NCBI GenBank assembly: GCA_020636315.1
Contig: JACJYA010000010.1
Coordinates: forward strand, 1-64,000
DNA length: 64,000 bases
Source: Lewinellaceae bacterium
GTDB lineage: Bacteria > Bacteroidota > Bacteroidia > Chitinophagales > Saprospiraceae
Reading direction: 5' to 3'
Part shown: one piece after another, positions 16,769-25,322 of the stretch
Numbering within the stretch: position 1 is the first letter of the stretch
Layout: each line of letters opens with the position of its first letter
Program-made: the position numbers and the translations under genes
Notes under the pieces: generated by a model
Seen by the model: the letters and a program-made list of their open reading frames with translations, nothing else
Database searches by the model: none
Told to the model about the DNA's origin: nothing

Positions 16769-18427
16769 CTACTTGGTGTTCTCCACCACCGCCCATTTCT
16801 TTACCGTCCGGCCCGGGCCCAGGAAGAAGAGGATATTCTCATACTTCAGGATCTCCCCGTTGGTGCTCAGCATGGTACGTACAGGTTCGCCGTACTGGGT
16901 AGTGACCTCCTTGCGGCCGGCGCCCAGGCCGATGCCTTTTTGGGTTTTTCCAGTGTAACCTTTTCCGGTAAGGTGATAAAGGTATAGCACCCTTTTACTG
17001 GAGGCAAGGGTAGATTCCAGGATCATAACCCGGGAATTGTCGGGAGCATCTTCGAGAAAGAACTCATAAAAGTTGACCTTGGGGCTTAGCTTCATGGCCA
17101 CCTGCCGGCCTCTGGGGCTGCGGGTGAAGTTGATGAGGTCAACGCCATCGACATCCTCGATAAGCGCTCCTGCAAATGCGTGGATATCTTCCCTTCCGCC
17201 CACATCTTCTCCTTTTAAGACTTTCTTGTTGTATTCGCCCAGGCTATTGCCCATGGCGATGGCGTTGTCAAAGTGTTTTTCAGCCTCAGCGGGCCTATTT
17301 TCCCGGCTGGCGATGATGCCCAGCAGCACCTCTACACTGCCGGCCATGTGTTGGTTGGCCGATCCGGCTTTTTCCAGGGCTTCCTTTTCGGCGTAGAAAC
17401 GGGCGCGCTCGTAATCCTTCAGCAGGGTGAGCACACAGGCCTTGTTGAGGTAAGCGGGAGCGTAGTCCGCATCCAGGCCGATGGCATAGTCAAAATACCG
17501 CGCCGCTTTTCGAAGTAACGCCTCGCGCTTTTCGGCAAAACCACTACCCCGGGAACTTTTAAATTCCAGCTCCAGCTGCAGGGGAAACTGATACCTCACT
17601 TCGCTCTCACTGAAATACATCAGGGCTTCATAAGTGGCCAGCACTCCCAGATTGTTGTAGAGCTCCCGGCTCTGATAATCCTCCAGAATGTATTCGAACA
17701 GCACCTGGGCCAGCTGGAATTCCTCTTCAGAATTGCCGGTGACGGCCAGCAGGTTGGCCATGTCGAAAATATCCGCCAGTTCTCCTACCTTATCGCCGGA
17801 ACTGCGCGCCATGGCCCGTCGGTCGGAAAGGCTGGGATAGCCTTCGGTGTTTTCATCCAGGCCGTATTTCTCGTAGAGGGCAGCCATGAACTCATCCCCT
17901 TTCCTGAATACATCATAGCCTGCCGAATAGGCCAGGAACCCTCCCAGATAGTCGGCCTGGGTCTCATTGATGATCTTGGTGCTCAGCTTACCCAGGGTAT
18001 CGCCGATCTCCAGTCCGGCAAAGGAGCTGGAAAATTTGCTCGTCCAGCCGTGCTTTTCGTAAAAATGGATCAGCTCGTGGGCCAGCAGGGTAGCCAGCGC
18101 ATTGGTGGAGTCGGGCCCGAACTGAGTGCAGACATTATAAGCCTTTTCCTCGAGGATGATGCGGTTCTCGAGATAATAGATCTTGGCCCCATTGGTTTCC
18201 GAGCTGACCAGTTCGAAGCTGGGCGGGTCGAAGCGGGTATCGCCCCGGGCTTTCACCAGCCGGTCGTAGATACCTTGCGCCACTTCCTGTTTATAGGCAT
18301 TTGAGGAAGGGGCCGGGTCATCACTGCCCAGGGGTTGGAAGACCAGCGCATCGCTTTGCGAAAAAGCTAAAAAAAAGAACATCAGGAAGAAAATGGAACA
18401 ATAGGTGCGAATGAATAGTACGTTCAT
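16769..18427 (-). CDS. Exported HExxH metalloprotease with TPR repeats (paralogue 1)
   Basis: 552 residues from the ATG at 18427, chosen because it begins a signal peptide ('FLMFFFLAFSQ'). Seen: 'LLAHELIHFYEKH' with zinc ligands His117 and His121 and catalytic Glu118, then 'NETQADYLGGFLA' giving the ExxxD third-ligand motif (Glu155, Asp159), which is the M48-like gluzincin arrangement. From about 250 to 430 there are TPR-like helical repeats ('SRELYNNLGVLATYEAL', 'APAYLNKACVLTLLKDYERA'). The last 60 residues look like a SmpA/BamE-type fold ('GIGLGAGRKEVTTQYGEP'). Substrate unknown. It is divergent from a caspase-TPR gene, with a shared 195-base promoter region. Confidence 0.82.
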   Translation of the reverse strand: MNVLFIRTYCSIFFLMFFFLAFSQSDALVFQPLGSDDPAPSSNAYKQEVAQGIYDRLVKARGDTRFDPPSFELVSSETNGAKIYYLENRIILEEKAYNVCTQFGPDSTNALATLLAHELIHFYEKHGWTSKFSSSFAGLEIGDTLGKLSTKIINETQADYLGGFLAYSAGYDVFRKGDEFMAALYEKYGLDENTEGYPSLSDRRAMARSSGDKVGELADIFDMANLLAVTGNSEEEFQLAQVLFEYILEDYQSRELYNNLGVLATYEALMYFSESEVRYQFPLQLELEFKSSRGSGFAEKREALLRKAARYFDYAIGLDADYAPAYLNKACVLTLLKDYERARFYAEKEALEKAGSANQHMAGSVEVLLGIIASRENRPAEAEKHFDNAIAMGNSLGEYNKKVLKGEDVGGREDIHAFAGALIEDVDGVDLINFTRSPRGRQVAMKLSPKVNFYEFFLEDAPDNSRVMILESTLASSKRVLYLYHLTGKGYTGKTQKGIGLGAGRKEVTTQYGEPVRTMLSTNGEILKYENILFFLGPGRTVKKWAVVENTK

Positions 18428-18622
18428 CAGTTTAGGATTTTGGTGTAAATTAGCAATTAGCAGGGTAACCCCTGCAATTCTGAACAAATATACTGACAAG
18501 AGCCGGCAGCAGGTTCGGCAGGAAAGAACTTCAAATCGATTATAGCTATGATTCGGCGTATCCATAAAAACAGGCTCATTTTCACCCCCTCTATTTGTTC
18601 CTTCCAGGAAAAGTTACCTGCT

Positions 18623-20791
18623 ATGAGGATCATGGCATCTCTTTTATTTCTGGCATTACTGACTACTTCAGCGCGGGGACAGATCGGCGCCATGGCCGGT
18701 AAAGGCGCTACGCGAGCCGTGATCGTCGGCATATCCGACTACGAAGACAGCCACATTCCCAAGCTGCATTTTGCCCACCGGGATGCACAAGCCATGACGG
18801 AATTTCTGTTATCCGATTCCGGCGGAAAAGTAAAACCGGAACACATCAAAATGCTCCTGAACGACAAAGCCACCCGGGGGGAGATCACTACCGCCTTCTA
18901 CTGGCTCATCGAAGAAAGCAAGCCCGGCGACCGGGCCATCATCTACTTTTCCGGCCATGGCGATATGGAGAACAAGCTCCTCATGGACCAGGGCTACCTC
19001 CTGGCCTACGACGCAAAGGCCTCCAACTATATGGGCAGCGGTACTTTCCCGGTGGAAATGCTCCAGAAAGTCGTGCAAACGCTGAGCGTAAAGCTCAATA
19101 CAGAGGTCATCCTGATCACCGATGCCTGCCGGTCCGGCGAACTGGCCGGCAAAGCTTCAGGAGGCGTATTGGCCACCAACCAGGGGTTGTCCCGGCAATT
19201 CGCCAACGAAGTCAAGCTCCTTTCCTGCGAACCCGACCAGGAATCCATTGAAAGTGATCAGTGGGGAGGAGGCCGGGGGCTTTTCTCTTACTTTCTCATC
19301 CAGGGGCTCAAAGGGCTGGCCGATGAAGACGCCAACCTCAAAGTCGATCTGGGAGAGATCGAAGACTACCTGGAAGAAGAAGTTTCCAAACGGGCGGACC
19401 AGGACCCGATGAAGGTGGGTTCCTCCCGCGTTGAGCTCTTCCGCGTCAACGAAGATACCCTGCTGGCGCTGACTCAGCGGGCCCTGCTGGAAGGAGAGGC
19501 CATTGCGGCCGTTAACTCCAGGGGCGCCGCAGATACGATCGTTAACCCGCTTTACCAGCAGTTTCAACTGGCCCTTTCGGAAGGGCGGCTCCTGTATCCG
19601 GAAAACAACTCCGCCTATTCTTTTTTCCGGCAGATGGAACAGGAAGAAGCCCTGCAGCCCATTCTTGGCGCCCAGCGCCTCAACCTCGCCGCCGCCCTGC
19701 AGGATGGCGCCCAACAGGCCATTAACGCCTACCTGGAGGCCAGCCCCGAAGAGATGGCGCGCCGCTGGCAGTACGACGAAAGCTACCGGCAATACCCTGA
19801 ATATCTGAACGCCGCTGCCGAGTTACTGGGCAGTGATAACATCTTCTACGATGACCTCAAGGGCCGGCAGGCCTACTTCGAGGGCCTCGTCCTTCGCCTG
19901 CAGGGAGAGATCATGCCCGATAAAGACTCCATCCTGCAACTGGCCCTCGAAAAGCAGGAGCTGGCCCTGAGCAAAGACTCCCTTGCCGCCCATGTTTACA
20001 ATGAACTGGGGCTGATTTACCTCAGGCTGAAAAAATACACCCGCTCTCTGGAGTTTTTCGAGCAGGCTCACCGGCTGTCTCCCTCCTGGGTCGTTCCGGT
20101 GGGCAACATCAGTATGTCAAAACTGGACATGGGCAGGATTGAAGAGGCGGCCGAGGCGGCCAGAGATGCACTGGAACTTCGGGAAGACTATGTTCCTCCG
20201 CGCTGCAACCTGGCTAAAATTGCCTTCACCCAGGGCGATTACCAGAAAGCGGAACAACTTGCCAAAGAAGCCATTGCTTATGACAGCACCTTCACCAATG
20301 CCTATCATATACTCGGAATAGCCCGGGAAAAAATGAATCAACTGCCTCAGGCAAAAGAAGCTTATCTGAAAGCCTTTCATCTCAACCCGAAAGACGCCCT
20401 GGTGAACTACAGCCTGGGCTATCTTGCCCTGATCGGCGGCCAGGCAGAAGAAGCGGCCGCCTATTTTAAGACAGCCATCCGGTTCCATCCGTATTACGCA
20501 GATGCCCATTATAACCTCGGTTTTATTTACCTGTCAGAGCTCCCCGATTTTCCGGAATCGGAGAAGTACTTCCGCCAATACATCAAACTCAGGCCCGCAG
20601 ATATGGAAGGGTTGGTATTGCTGGCCTGCGCCCTTTCTCTTCAGGGAGGCCAGGACCAGGCGCTTCAATGGCTGGAAAAAGCTTTGGAAGGAGGTTTCAG
20701 TGATCTTGATGAGCTGCGCTCAACACCCTTTCTGCAACAATTGCGATCGGACCCCCGCTTTGCGGAGTTGCTGAGCCGGTATGAGAATTGA
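18623..20791 (+). CDS. Exported caspase-like protease with C-terminal TPR repeats
   Basis: 722 residues from the ATG at 18623; an upstream in-frame start at 18548 would spoil the signal peptide ('MASLLFLALLTTSARGQ'). The caspase domain covers residues 30-280, with catalytic His112 in 'YFSGHGDM' and Cys169 in 'ITDACRSGE'; the DACRSG loop is the classic metacaspase and prokaryotic caspase form. A linker follows, then about seven TPR units from 430 to 700 ('VYNELGLIYLRLKKYTRSLE', 'DAHYNLGFIYLSE'). The C-terminus is helical. This is probably a periplasmic protease whose TPR arm binds partners; the divergent HExxH-TPR gene and the following secreted protein are candidate partners (inference). Confidence 0.9.
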   Translation: MRIMASLLFLALLTTSARGQIGAMAGKGATRAVIVGISDYEDSHIPKLHFAHRDAQAMTEFLLSDSGGKVKPEHIKMLLNDKATRGEITTAFYWLIEESKPGDRAIIYFSGHGDMENKLLMDQGYLLAYDAKASNYMGSGTFPVEMLQKVVQTLSVKLNTEVILITDACRSGELAGKASGGVLATNQGLSRQFANEVKLLSCEPDQESIESDQWGGGRGLFSYFLIQGLKGLADEDANLKVDLGEIEDYLEEEVSKRADQDPMKVGSSRVELFRVNEDTLLALTQRALLEGEAIAAVNSRGAADTIVNPLYQQFQLALSEGRLLYPENNSAYSFFRQMEQEEALQPILGAQRLNLAAALQDGAQQAINAYLEASPEEMARRWQYDESYRQYPEYLNAAAELLGSDNIFYDDLKGRQAYFEGLVLRLQGEIMPDKDSILQLALEKQELALSKDSLAAHVYNELGLIYLRLKKYTRSLEFFEQAHRLSPSWVVPVGNISMSKLDMGRIEEAAEAARDALELREDYVPPRCNLAKIAFTQGDYQKAEQLAKEAIAYDSTFTNAYHILGIAREKMNQLPQAKEAYLKAFHLNPKDALVNYSLGYLALIGGQAEEAAAYFKTAIRFHPYYADAHYNLGFIYLSELPDFPESEKYFRQYIKLRPADMEGLVLLACALSLQGGQDQALQWLEKALEGGFSDLDELRSTPFLQQLRSDPRFAELLSRYEN

Positions 20792-20795
20792 AAAA

Positions 20796-20830
20796 AAATC
20801 AGGCGCTAATGGGAAATTAGCGCCTGATTT
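20796..20830. terminator. Bidirectional terminator with GGCGCTAAT palindrome
   Basis: A perfect 15-bp inverted repeat (AAATCAGGCGCTAAT, 5-base loop) between the convergent genes ending at 20791 and 20838, with A-run and T-run on the two sides. The same palindrome core occurs at 29462-29497. Confidence 0.8.
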
Positions 20831-20837
20831 TAAAGCC

Positions 20838-21728
20838 CTAATTCTGCCGCCGCCGGGAAAAGGCTTCCCGCATGTTTTTCGGAAGATCTCCTTTATCCGA
20901 CATTTTGGTTGCTTCCTCATAGGCCTGGCCGGCAGCGTAATAGAATTCTGCTTCCTCAAGCGAAGCCGCCTCCATCAGTTTCCTGATCAATGGGTCAGCT
21001 TTTTTGTAAGCTTCCTCTTCCTGAAGCCCTTCCATTGCGGCAGCCTGTTCTCCTTCATCGGCAATGGTAAAAGAATATTTGCCGGAGGAAGCGCCTTCCC
21101 CGCCCGGCGCCTGCACTTTCCAGAAGTATTTCTTCCCGGTATTAAGCCCAAGGCTGCCCAGCTCAAGGGCATATTTTTTCTCATTAACCGTAGCAGCGTG
21201 TACAACCTTACCGGATTCATCTCCGATCACGAATTCATAGGCCGGCAGGACTTCCCTGCTCCGCCACCGGAAGGTAATGCTTTGGTTGGCGGTGGTTCTA
21301 CCAATCGGAGTTTCGCCGGCAATCTCAAATTTTTTGTTGCCCCATCCGGAGCTGGACGAAGTGGTATCACTCCCCCTGGGCCCCCCAATTGCCGCCATCA
21401 GCATTCCGTTGAAGGTATTGGAGAAGCCCATGGGGGTGTATTTTAATTCGTCCTGGAACAGGTCGGCAATGGTGTATTCTCCTTTGCCCTCCAACTCTTT
21501 AAAAGAGCCGTTGCAGTACAACCTTGCTGAAGATTTCCGGCTGAGTTTCAGCACTCCGCCTGCATCGAGAGACTTGACGGCGGAAACCTTCGAAAATTTT
21601 TCGCCCTGTCCTGGTGCATATTTCACTTTCTTATCAGACTTCGTAAGAAGGATAGGAACATCATCCTGGGCATGCAGCCCAAACGCCAGTAAAAGGCATC
21701 CGATAAATAACATGATCTTGTTGCTCAT
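20838..21728 (-). CDS. Secreted protein of unknown function, caspase-locus companion
   Basis: 296 residues from the ATG at 21728, with a signal peptide ending 'FGLHAQ'. Seen: an N-terminal beta region with 'GGVLKLSRKSSARLYCNGS', reminiscent of the 'effect of a material property' beta domains in FecR-like proteins (weak). A serine/glycine-rich linker follows ('SDTTSSSSGWGNK'), then an Ig-like or Fn3-like stretch ('ITFRWRS' ... 'KYFWKVQAP') and a charged helical C-terminus. Proteins of this plan often sit beside caspase or CHAT and TPR genes in Bacteroidota, which fits here. No catalytic residues are apparent. Confidence 0.65.
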   Translation of the reverse strand: MSNKIMLFIGCLLLAFGLHAQDDVPILLTKSDKKVKYAPGQGEKFSKVSAVKSLDAGGVLKLSRKSSARLYCNGSFKELEGKGEYTIADLFQDELKYTPMGFSNTFNGMLMAAIGGPRGSDTTSSSSGWGNKKFEIAGETPIGRTTANQSITFRWRSREVLPAYEFVIGDESGKVVHAATVNEKKYALELGSLGLNTGKKYFWKVQAPGGEGASSGKYSFTIADEGEQAAAMEGLQEEEAYKKADPLIRKLMEAASLEEAEFYYAAGQAYEEATKMSDKGDLPKNMREAFSRRRQN

Positions 21729-21821
21729 AGTAATATTCTTTTGGGTTAAGGGATAGCTGGCTGCAGGAACAGCCAACCTCAAATTAGCAAATTCTATAAT
21801 AGCCGCAAATACCATCCCGGA

Positions 21822-23462
21822 TCATTCTTCATTTTCTATTTTCATGCGAAAGACGATCCACTGGTTCACTTTACCCTGTTTATCGAATCGGAAAATGATG
21901 TATTCTTTGGGATAAACGAGGTAAGTCCCCTGCCGGGTATTCACCACGCTGGCCCGGGTGGTATATTTTTCCTTCACCTCGTCCAGGGGTGCGCCCGGGC
22001 CGATCCCCAACCGGGTGGCGCCATCGTATCCATCGCCGGTAAGTTGGAAAACGGCATATTCTTTCCCATCGTCCGCAAAATGGATCAGCACTTCAGAATG
22101 ATCGAAATGCTGGAGGCCGCAGATAACGTTGCCACCCATTTCCACCTGCAATTCGGGCGCCGGGTTTTCAAGGTAGTCATCCAGCAGGATATCGTCAATG
22201 CGCTCTACCCCTCTGGCGAAGTTGAGCACGGCAATGGCTGTTGTCCCTTCTCCTCTGAGAATAGACAGGTTGGTTCGGGCAAGGGGATTACCTTCTTCCG
22301 CCAGGGGTTGCAGCAGCGCCTCCGCCTCTCCTTCATTCCCCTCCATGGCCTCAATAATGGCCAACAGCACCCGGGCATCCCGGGCCTCGGAATCCAGCTT
22401 TAGCTTTTCACTTTGTTTCCGGGCCTTTGCCGCCCAGTAGCGGGCATCCTCAACCTCCCCCAGCAGGAGATAGGCACAGGCCTTGTTGACCCAGGCTGTG
22501 GTGTATTTTTCGTCCAGCAACTCCGCCCGGCTGAAAGCATCTATGGCTGCCTCCAGTAATGCCGCCCGTTTTTCAGCATTATCTCCGAACCCGCGCTTAC
22601 CAGGCCCCAGTCGGGATTCGAGGTCCAGTTCCAGAGGCAGGGCGTAGGGCATGTCCTCTTTGCTGGTGTATTTCAGAGCCTCCAGTACCCGCAGCACGCC
22701 GAGGTTATTGTACAACTCCCTGCTCTGAAAGTCCCGGAGGATAAACCGGTAGTAGTCATAAGCGGGCTCATAGGCCTCTACAACGGCCAGGTAGTTGGCC
22801 ACGTCGAAAGCGAGCTGAAGCTTCTGAAGCTGTTCCATGGCGTTGTTGGCGAAAGTGACCCGGTCGGAAAGCGAGGGATAACCAGGGATCTCCTCCGGAA
22901 GAATGTATCCCTTGTAAATTTCAGGCAGCAGGCGGGGTATGATGCCATAGGCCCGGAAACCTGCCGAAAGGGCCAGAAAGCCGCCCAGGTAATCCGATTG
23001 CACTTCGAGCTTGAGGCCTTCTTCAACATTGGCCAGCTGCTCACCGGCCTGCGTATTGGCATTGTTGCGGGAGAAGTGGCGGGTCCAGTTGTGCTTTTCA
23101 TAGTAATGCGTGAGCTCATGGGCCAGCAGGGCCGCCAGTGCGTTCAGAGAGTCGGCCCCGAAGGAAGTACAGATGTCATAGGCCTTTTCTTCCAGCCCGA
23201 CCAGGCCCTTTTTCGAATTCATCCAGGCGACGTAGAGCTGGCCGTCATTCATCACCAGCTCGGGCGCCGGCATGCGAAAGTCGCCCCGGGCTTCCACCAG
23301 CTTTTGATAAACCGAGGCCACAACTTCGTACTTGTATTCCGGAACGCCCGAACCGGGCTGAACTCCATTGCGGTTTACAACATAGGCAAATACCCCATCT
23401 TCCTGGCTACAGGCGCCGGCGATCAGGGGACAGAAAAGAAAGAGAAAAAGCAACATGCGCAT
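21822..23462 (-). CDS. Exported HExxH metalloprotease with TPR repeats (paralogue 2)
   Basis: 546 residues from the ATG at 23462; a second ATG two codons on (23456) is equally possible. Upstream codons to 23675 overlap the divergent gene and are not used. The signal sequence 'MLLFLFLFCPLIAGAC' could end in a lipobox-like cysteine or be a plain signal. Seen: 'LLAHELTHYYEKH' (His115, Glu116, His119) and 'LEVQSDYLGGFLA' (ExxxD, Glu153/Asp157), then TPR-like repeats with 'SRELYNNLGVLRVLEAL' and 'TTAWVNKACAYLLLGEVEDA', and the same C-terminal SmpA/BamE-like end ('RLGIGPGAPLDEVKEKYTT'). It is a full-length paralogue of the protein at 16769. Confidence 0.82.
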   Translation of the reverse strand: MRMLLFLFLFCPLIAGACSQEDGVFAYVVNRNGVQPGSGVPEYKYEVVASVYQKLVEARGDFRMPAPELVMNDGQLYVAWMNSKKGLVGLEEKAYDICTSFGADSLNALAALLAHELTHYYEKHNWTRHFSRNNANTQAGEQLANVEEGLKLEVQSDYLGGFLALSAGFRAYGIIPRLLPEIYKGYILPEEIPGYPSLSDRVTFANNAMEQLQKLQLAFDVANYLAVVEAYEPAYDYYRFILRDFQSRELYNNLGVLRVLEALKYTSKEDMPYALPLELDLESRLGPGKRGFGDNAEKRAALLEAAIDAFSRAELLDEKYTTAWVNKACAYLLLGEVEDARYWAAKARKQSEKLKLDSEARDARVLLAIIEAMEGNEGEAEALLQPLAEEGNPLARTNLSILRGEGTTAIAVLNFARGVERIDDILLDDYLENPAPELQVEMGGNVICGLQHFDHSEVLIHFADDGKEYAVFQLTGDGYDGATRLGIGPGAPLDEVKEKYTTRASVVNTRQGTYLVYPKEYIIFRFDKQGKVNQWIVFRMKIENEE

Positions 23463-23652
23463 CGGCCTGATTTTTATGTCCTTTATTTGTTCGAAGCTGA
23501 AAGGGTTACCTTTACGGGGGCTGCCAAATAAACCCTGTAAGGTTGTTTTTGCAGAAAATCGGTTTATGAGAAAAAAGATACAGCCATTAATTTTAAATTT
23601 AGCATCCGAACTTCCGACAATTTCTGATTCCAAACAAAATTCCAGACGATAA

Positions 23653-25206
23653 ATGTATAAACACCTCAAAATCACATTTCTTACCCTTTTGGCCCCGGCT
23701 CTGCTGGTTGCCCAGGAGCTTAGAATAGAATACGATGTACAAAAGGATTCCCTCGCCTATTTCCGGGATGGCCAACCTGTAAAAAGAGCGATTGCCCGAA
23801 AAGGAGAAAATGTAACTCTGCAGATCCGCAATTACAACAACTACATTTATAAAGTCCAGGTGGACGAAGAAAATCATGAAACCCGCGTGGCGCCGGTAAT
23901 GGGCGCCGGCCTCGGCAGCTTCCTCGGCGGCCCGGGCGGCGGATCGCCCCTGTCGATGTTCTCCGGGTTGTTCAACCTCCCGGGGGGCCAAACCAGCTTT
24001 CCCATTGAAGACTTCGGCGGAGGGTTCGACGACGGCGACGGTTTTGTAACCTCCGAATCGGCAAAGGCGGCCAACGCTCTGTTCAAGCAATTCAGCCAGA
24101 CCACCCGCCTGATCAAAGGAACGGAGAAAGACCTCCGGACAATCGGTAATGAAATGAACCGCATAGCCCAGGGGCAGAGGGTCAAGGAGATTGCCGCCGG
24201 GGAGATCGAGAAGCTGCGCTATAACCCGGCCCTGCCGCCGACTCAGATCCGCCGCCTATCAATGGAATACCTCGAAACCATCCTCGGCCAGGAATCGGAT
24301 ATCCAGAACCTGGAAGAACTGCTGGAAAAAGCCAGCACCGGAGAGGAACTCAGCCAGAAACTCGAACTATACAACAAATACACGGACGAGCTGGCCGGTT
24401 ACTACGAGCTGGTGGGCTGGATGCGGGACTCGATGAGCCAAATTGCCCTGTCCACCGATAAATTTGCGGAATTCCAGGATGCTATTGCCTCTTTTTACGG
24501 CTCTGGCAATACTAATATCGAGCAATACCGGGAAATGGCTCACGTTGCTGAGGAAGCCCTTGCCTCTATGGAGAATTATAAGCTGGAACAGCTCATTCAG
24601 CTGCGGTATATCCTGGAGGAACTGAAGGCCAACACCTTTTCCCATACCTTCCGCACCCAGGCTAAAGGCGACCGCCTGAAGATAAATCTCCGGCTCGACC
24701 CCCTCGACAGCCTGCGCACCCCCGGCATCTCCGCCCGGAAGCTTTCCGCCCTGGATATCCCGGTTTACGGAGGGTTTAAGGTCAATGCCAGCATCGGGGT
24801 AAGCTTCGGCAGTTTCTTCAACCAGCCCCAGGCCTTTTTCCTGCGGGACAGCCTGATCGTTTCGGAAGATAAAGACAGTTACCTGCCCATCGTCACCTCC
24901 TTTATTCACTTTTACTCTCAGAGTGCCCGTTCGCTATCCGTCGGCGGCGCCTTTGGCGTGGGCCTGTCGATCGGAGGGGACAACGGCGCCCAGTCCATTC
25001 ACTTCATGCTCGGCCCCAGTTTTATCCTGGGCGAAGGGCAGCGCGTGGCCTTCAGCGCCGGGCTGATGGGAGGTAAGGTTGACCGCCTGGGCCAGGGCTA
25101 TAAAGTGGGCGACCGGCTCATTTCGGAGGCGGGAGCACTGCCGATACGGTCGGTTTATGAGATGGGGATGTTTATTGGGTTGTCGTTTAATGTGTTGTCG
25201 AATTAG
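23653..25206 (+). CDS. Secreted or outer-membrane protein, coiled-coil plus barrel-like C-terminus
   Basis: 517 residues with a signal peptide ending 'ALLVAQ'. An N-terminal domain ('VQKDSLAYFRDGQPVKRA') is followed by a glycine-rich segment around residues 80-120 ('GSFLGGPGGGSPLSMFSG'). A long helical, probably coiled-coil region runs from 140 to 340, and a C-terminal 170 residues have alternating pattern and glycines ('GAFGVGLSIGGDN', 'FMLGPSFILGEGQRVAFS') typical of an outer-membrane barrel fragment. I do not recognise the family. It is divergent from the second HExxH gene and is probably part of the same locus. Confidence 0.65.
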   Translation: MYKHLKITFLTLLAPALLVAQELRIEYDVQKDSLAYFRDGQPVKRAIARKGENVTLQIRNYNNYIYKVQVDEENHETRVAPVMGAGLGSFLGGPGGGSPLSMFSGLFNLPGGQTSFPIEDFGGGFDDGDGFVTSESAKAANALFKQFSQTTRLIKGTEKDLRTIGNEMNRIAQGQRVKEIAAGEIEKLRYNPALPPTQIRRLSMEYLETILGQESDIQNLEELLEKASTGEELSQKLELYNKYTDELAGYYELVGWMRDSMSQIALSTDKFAEFQDAIASFYGSGNTNIEQYREMAHVAEEALASMENYKLEQLIQLRYILEELKANTFSHTFRTQAKGDRLKINLRLDPLDSLRTPGISARKLSALDIPVYGGFKVNASIGVSFGSFFNQPQAFFLRDSLIVSEDKDSYLPIVTSFIHFYSQSARSLSVGGAFGVGLSIGGDNGAQSIHFMLGPSFILGEGQRVAFSAGLMGGKVDRLGQGYKVGDRLISEAGALPIRSVYEMGMFIGLSFNVLSN

Positions 25207-25251
25207 ATAATATTGCCCTGAACTTCTTCAGACATTTTTTCACCACAGATA

Positions 25252-25284
25252 AGATGGAAGGCACTTCGGAAGTGCCTTCCATCT
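25252..25284. terminator. Bidirectional terminator
   Basis: A near-perfect palindrome of 16-bp arms (AGATGGAAGGCACTTC and its complement) between the convergent genes ending at 25206 and 25323. Confidence 0.75.
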
Positions 25285-25322
25285 GGCACCACACAAATTT
25301 TCAACTTGCGCGCTATATTCAT

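Noticed and set aside
4617..25206. Reading the caspase island as a classical cytoplasmic abortive-infection system
   Set aside because: All members carry signal peptides and no nucleic-acid-sensing, CRISPR or retron component is present.
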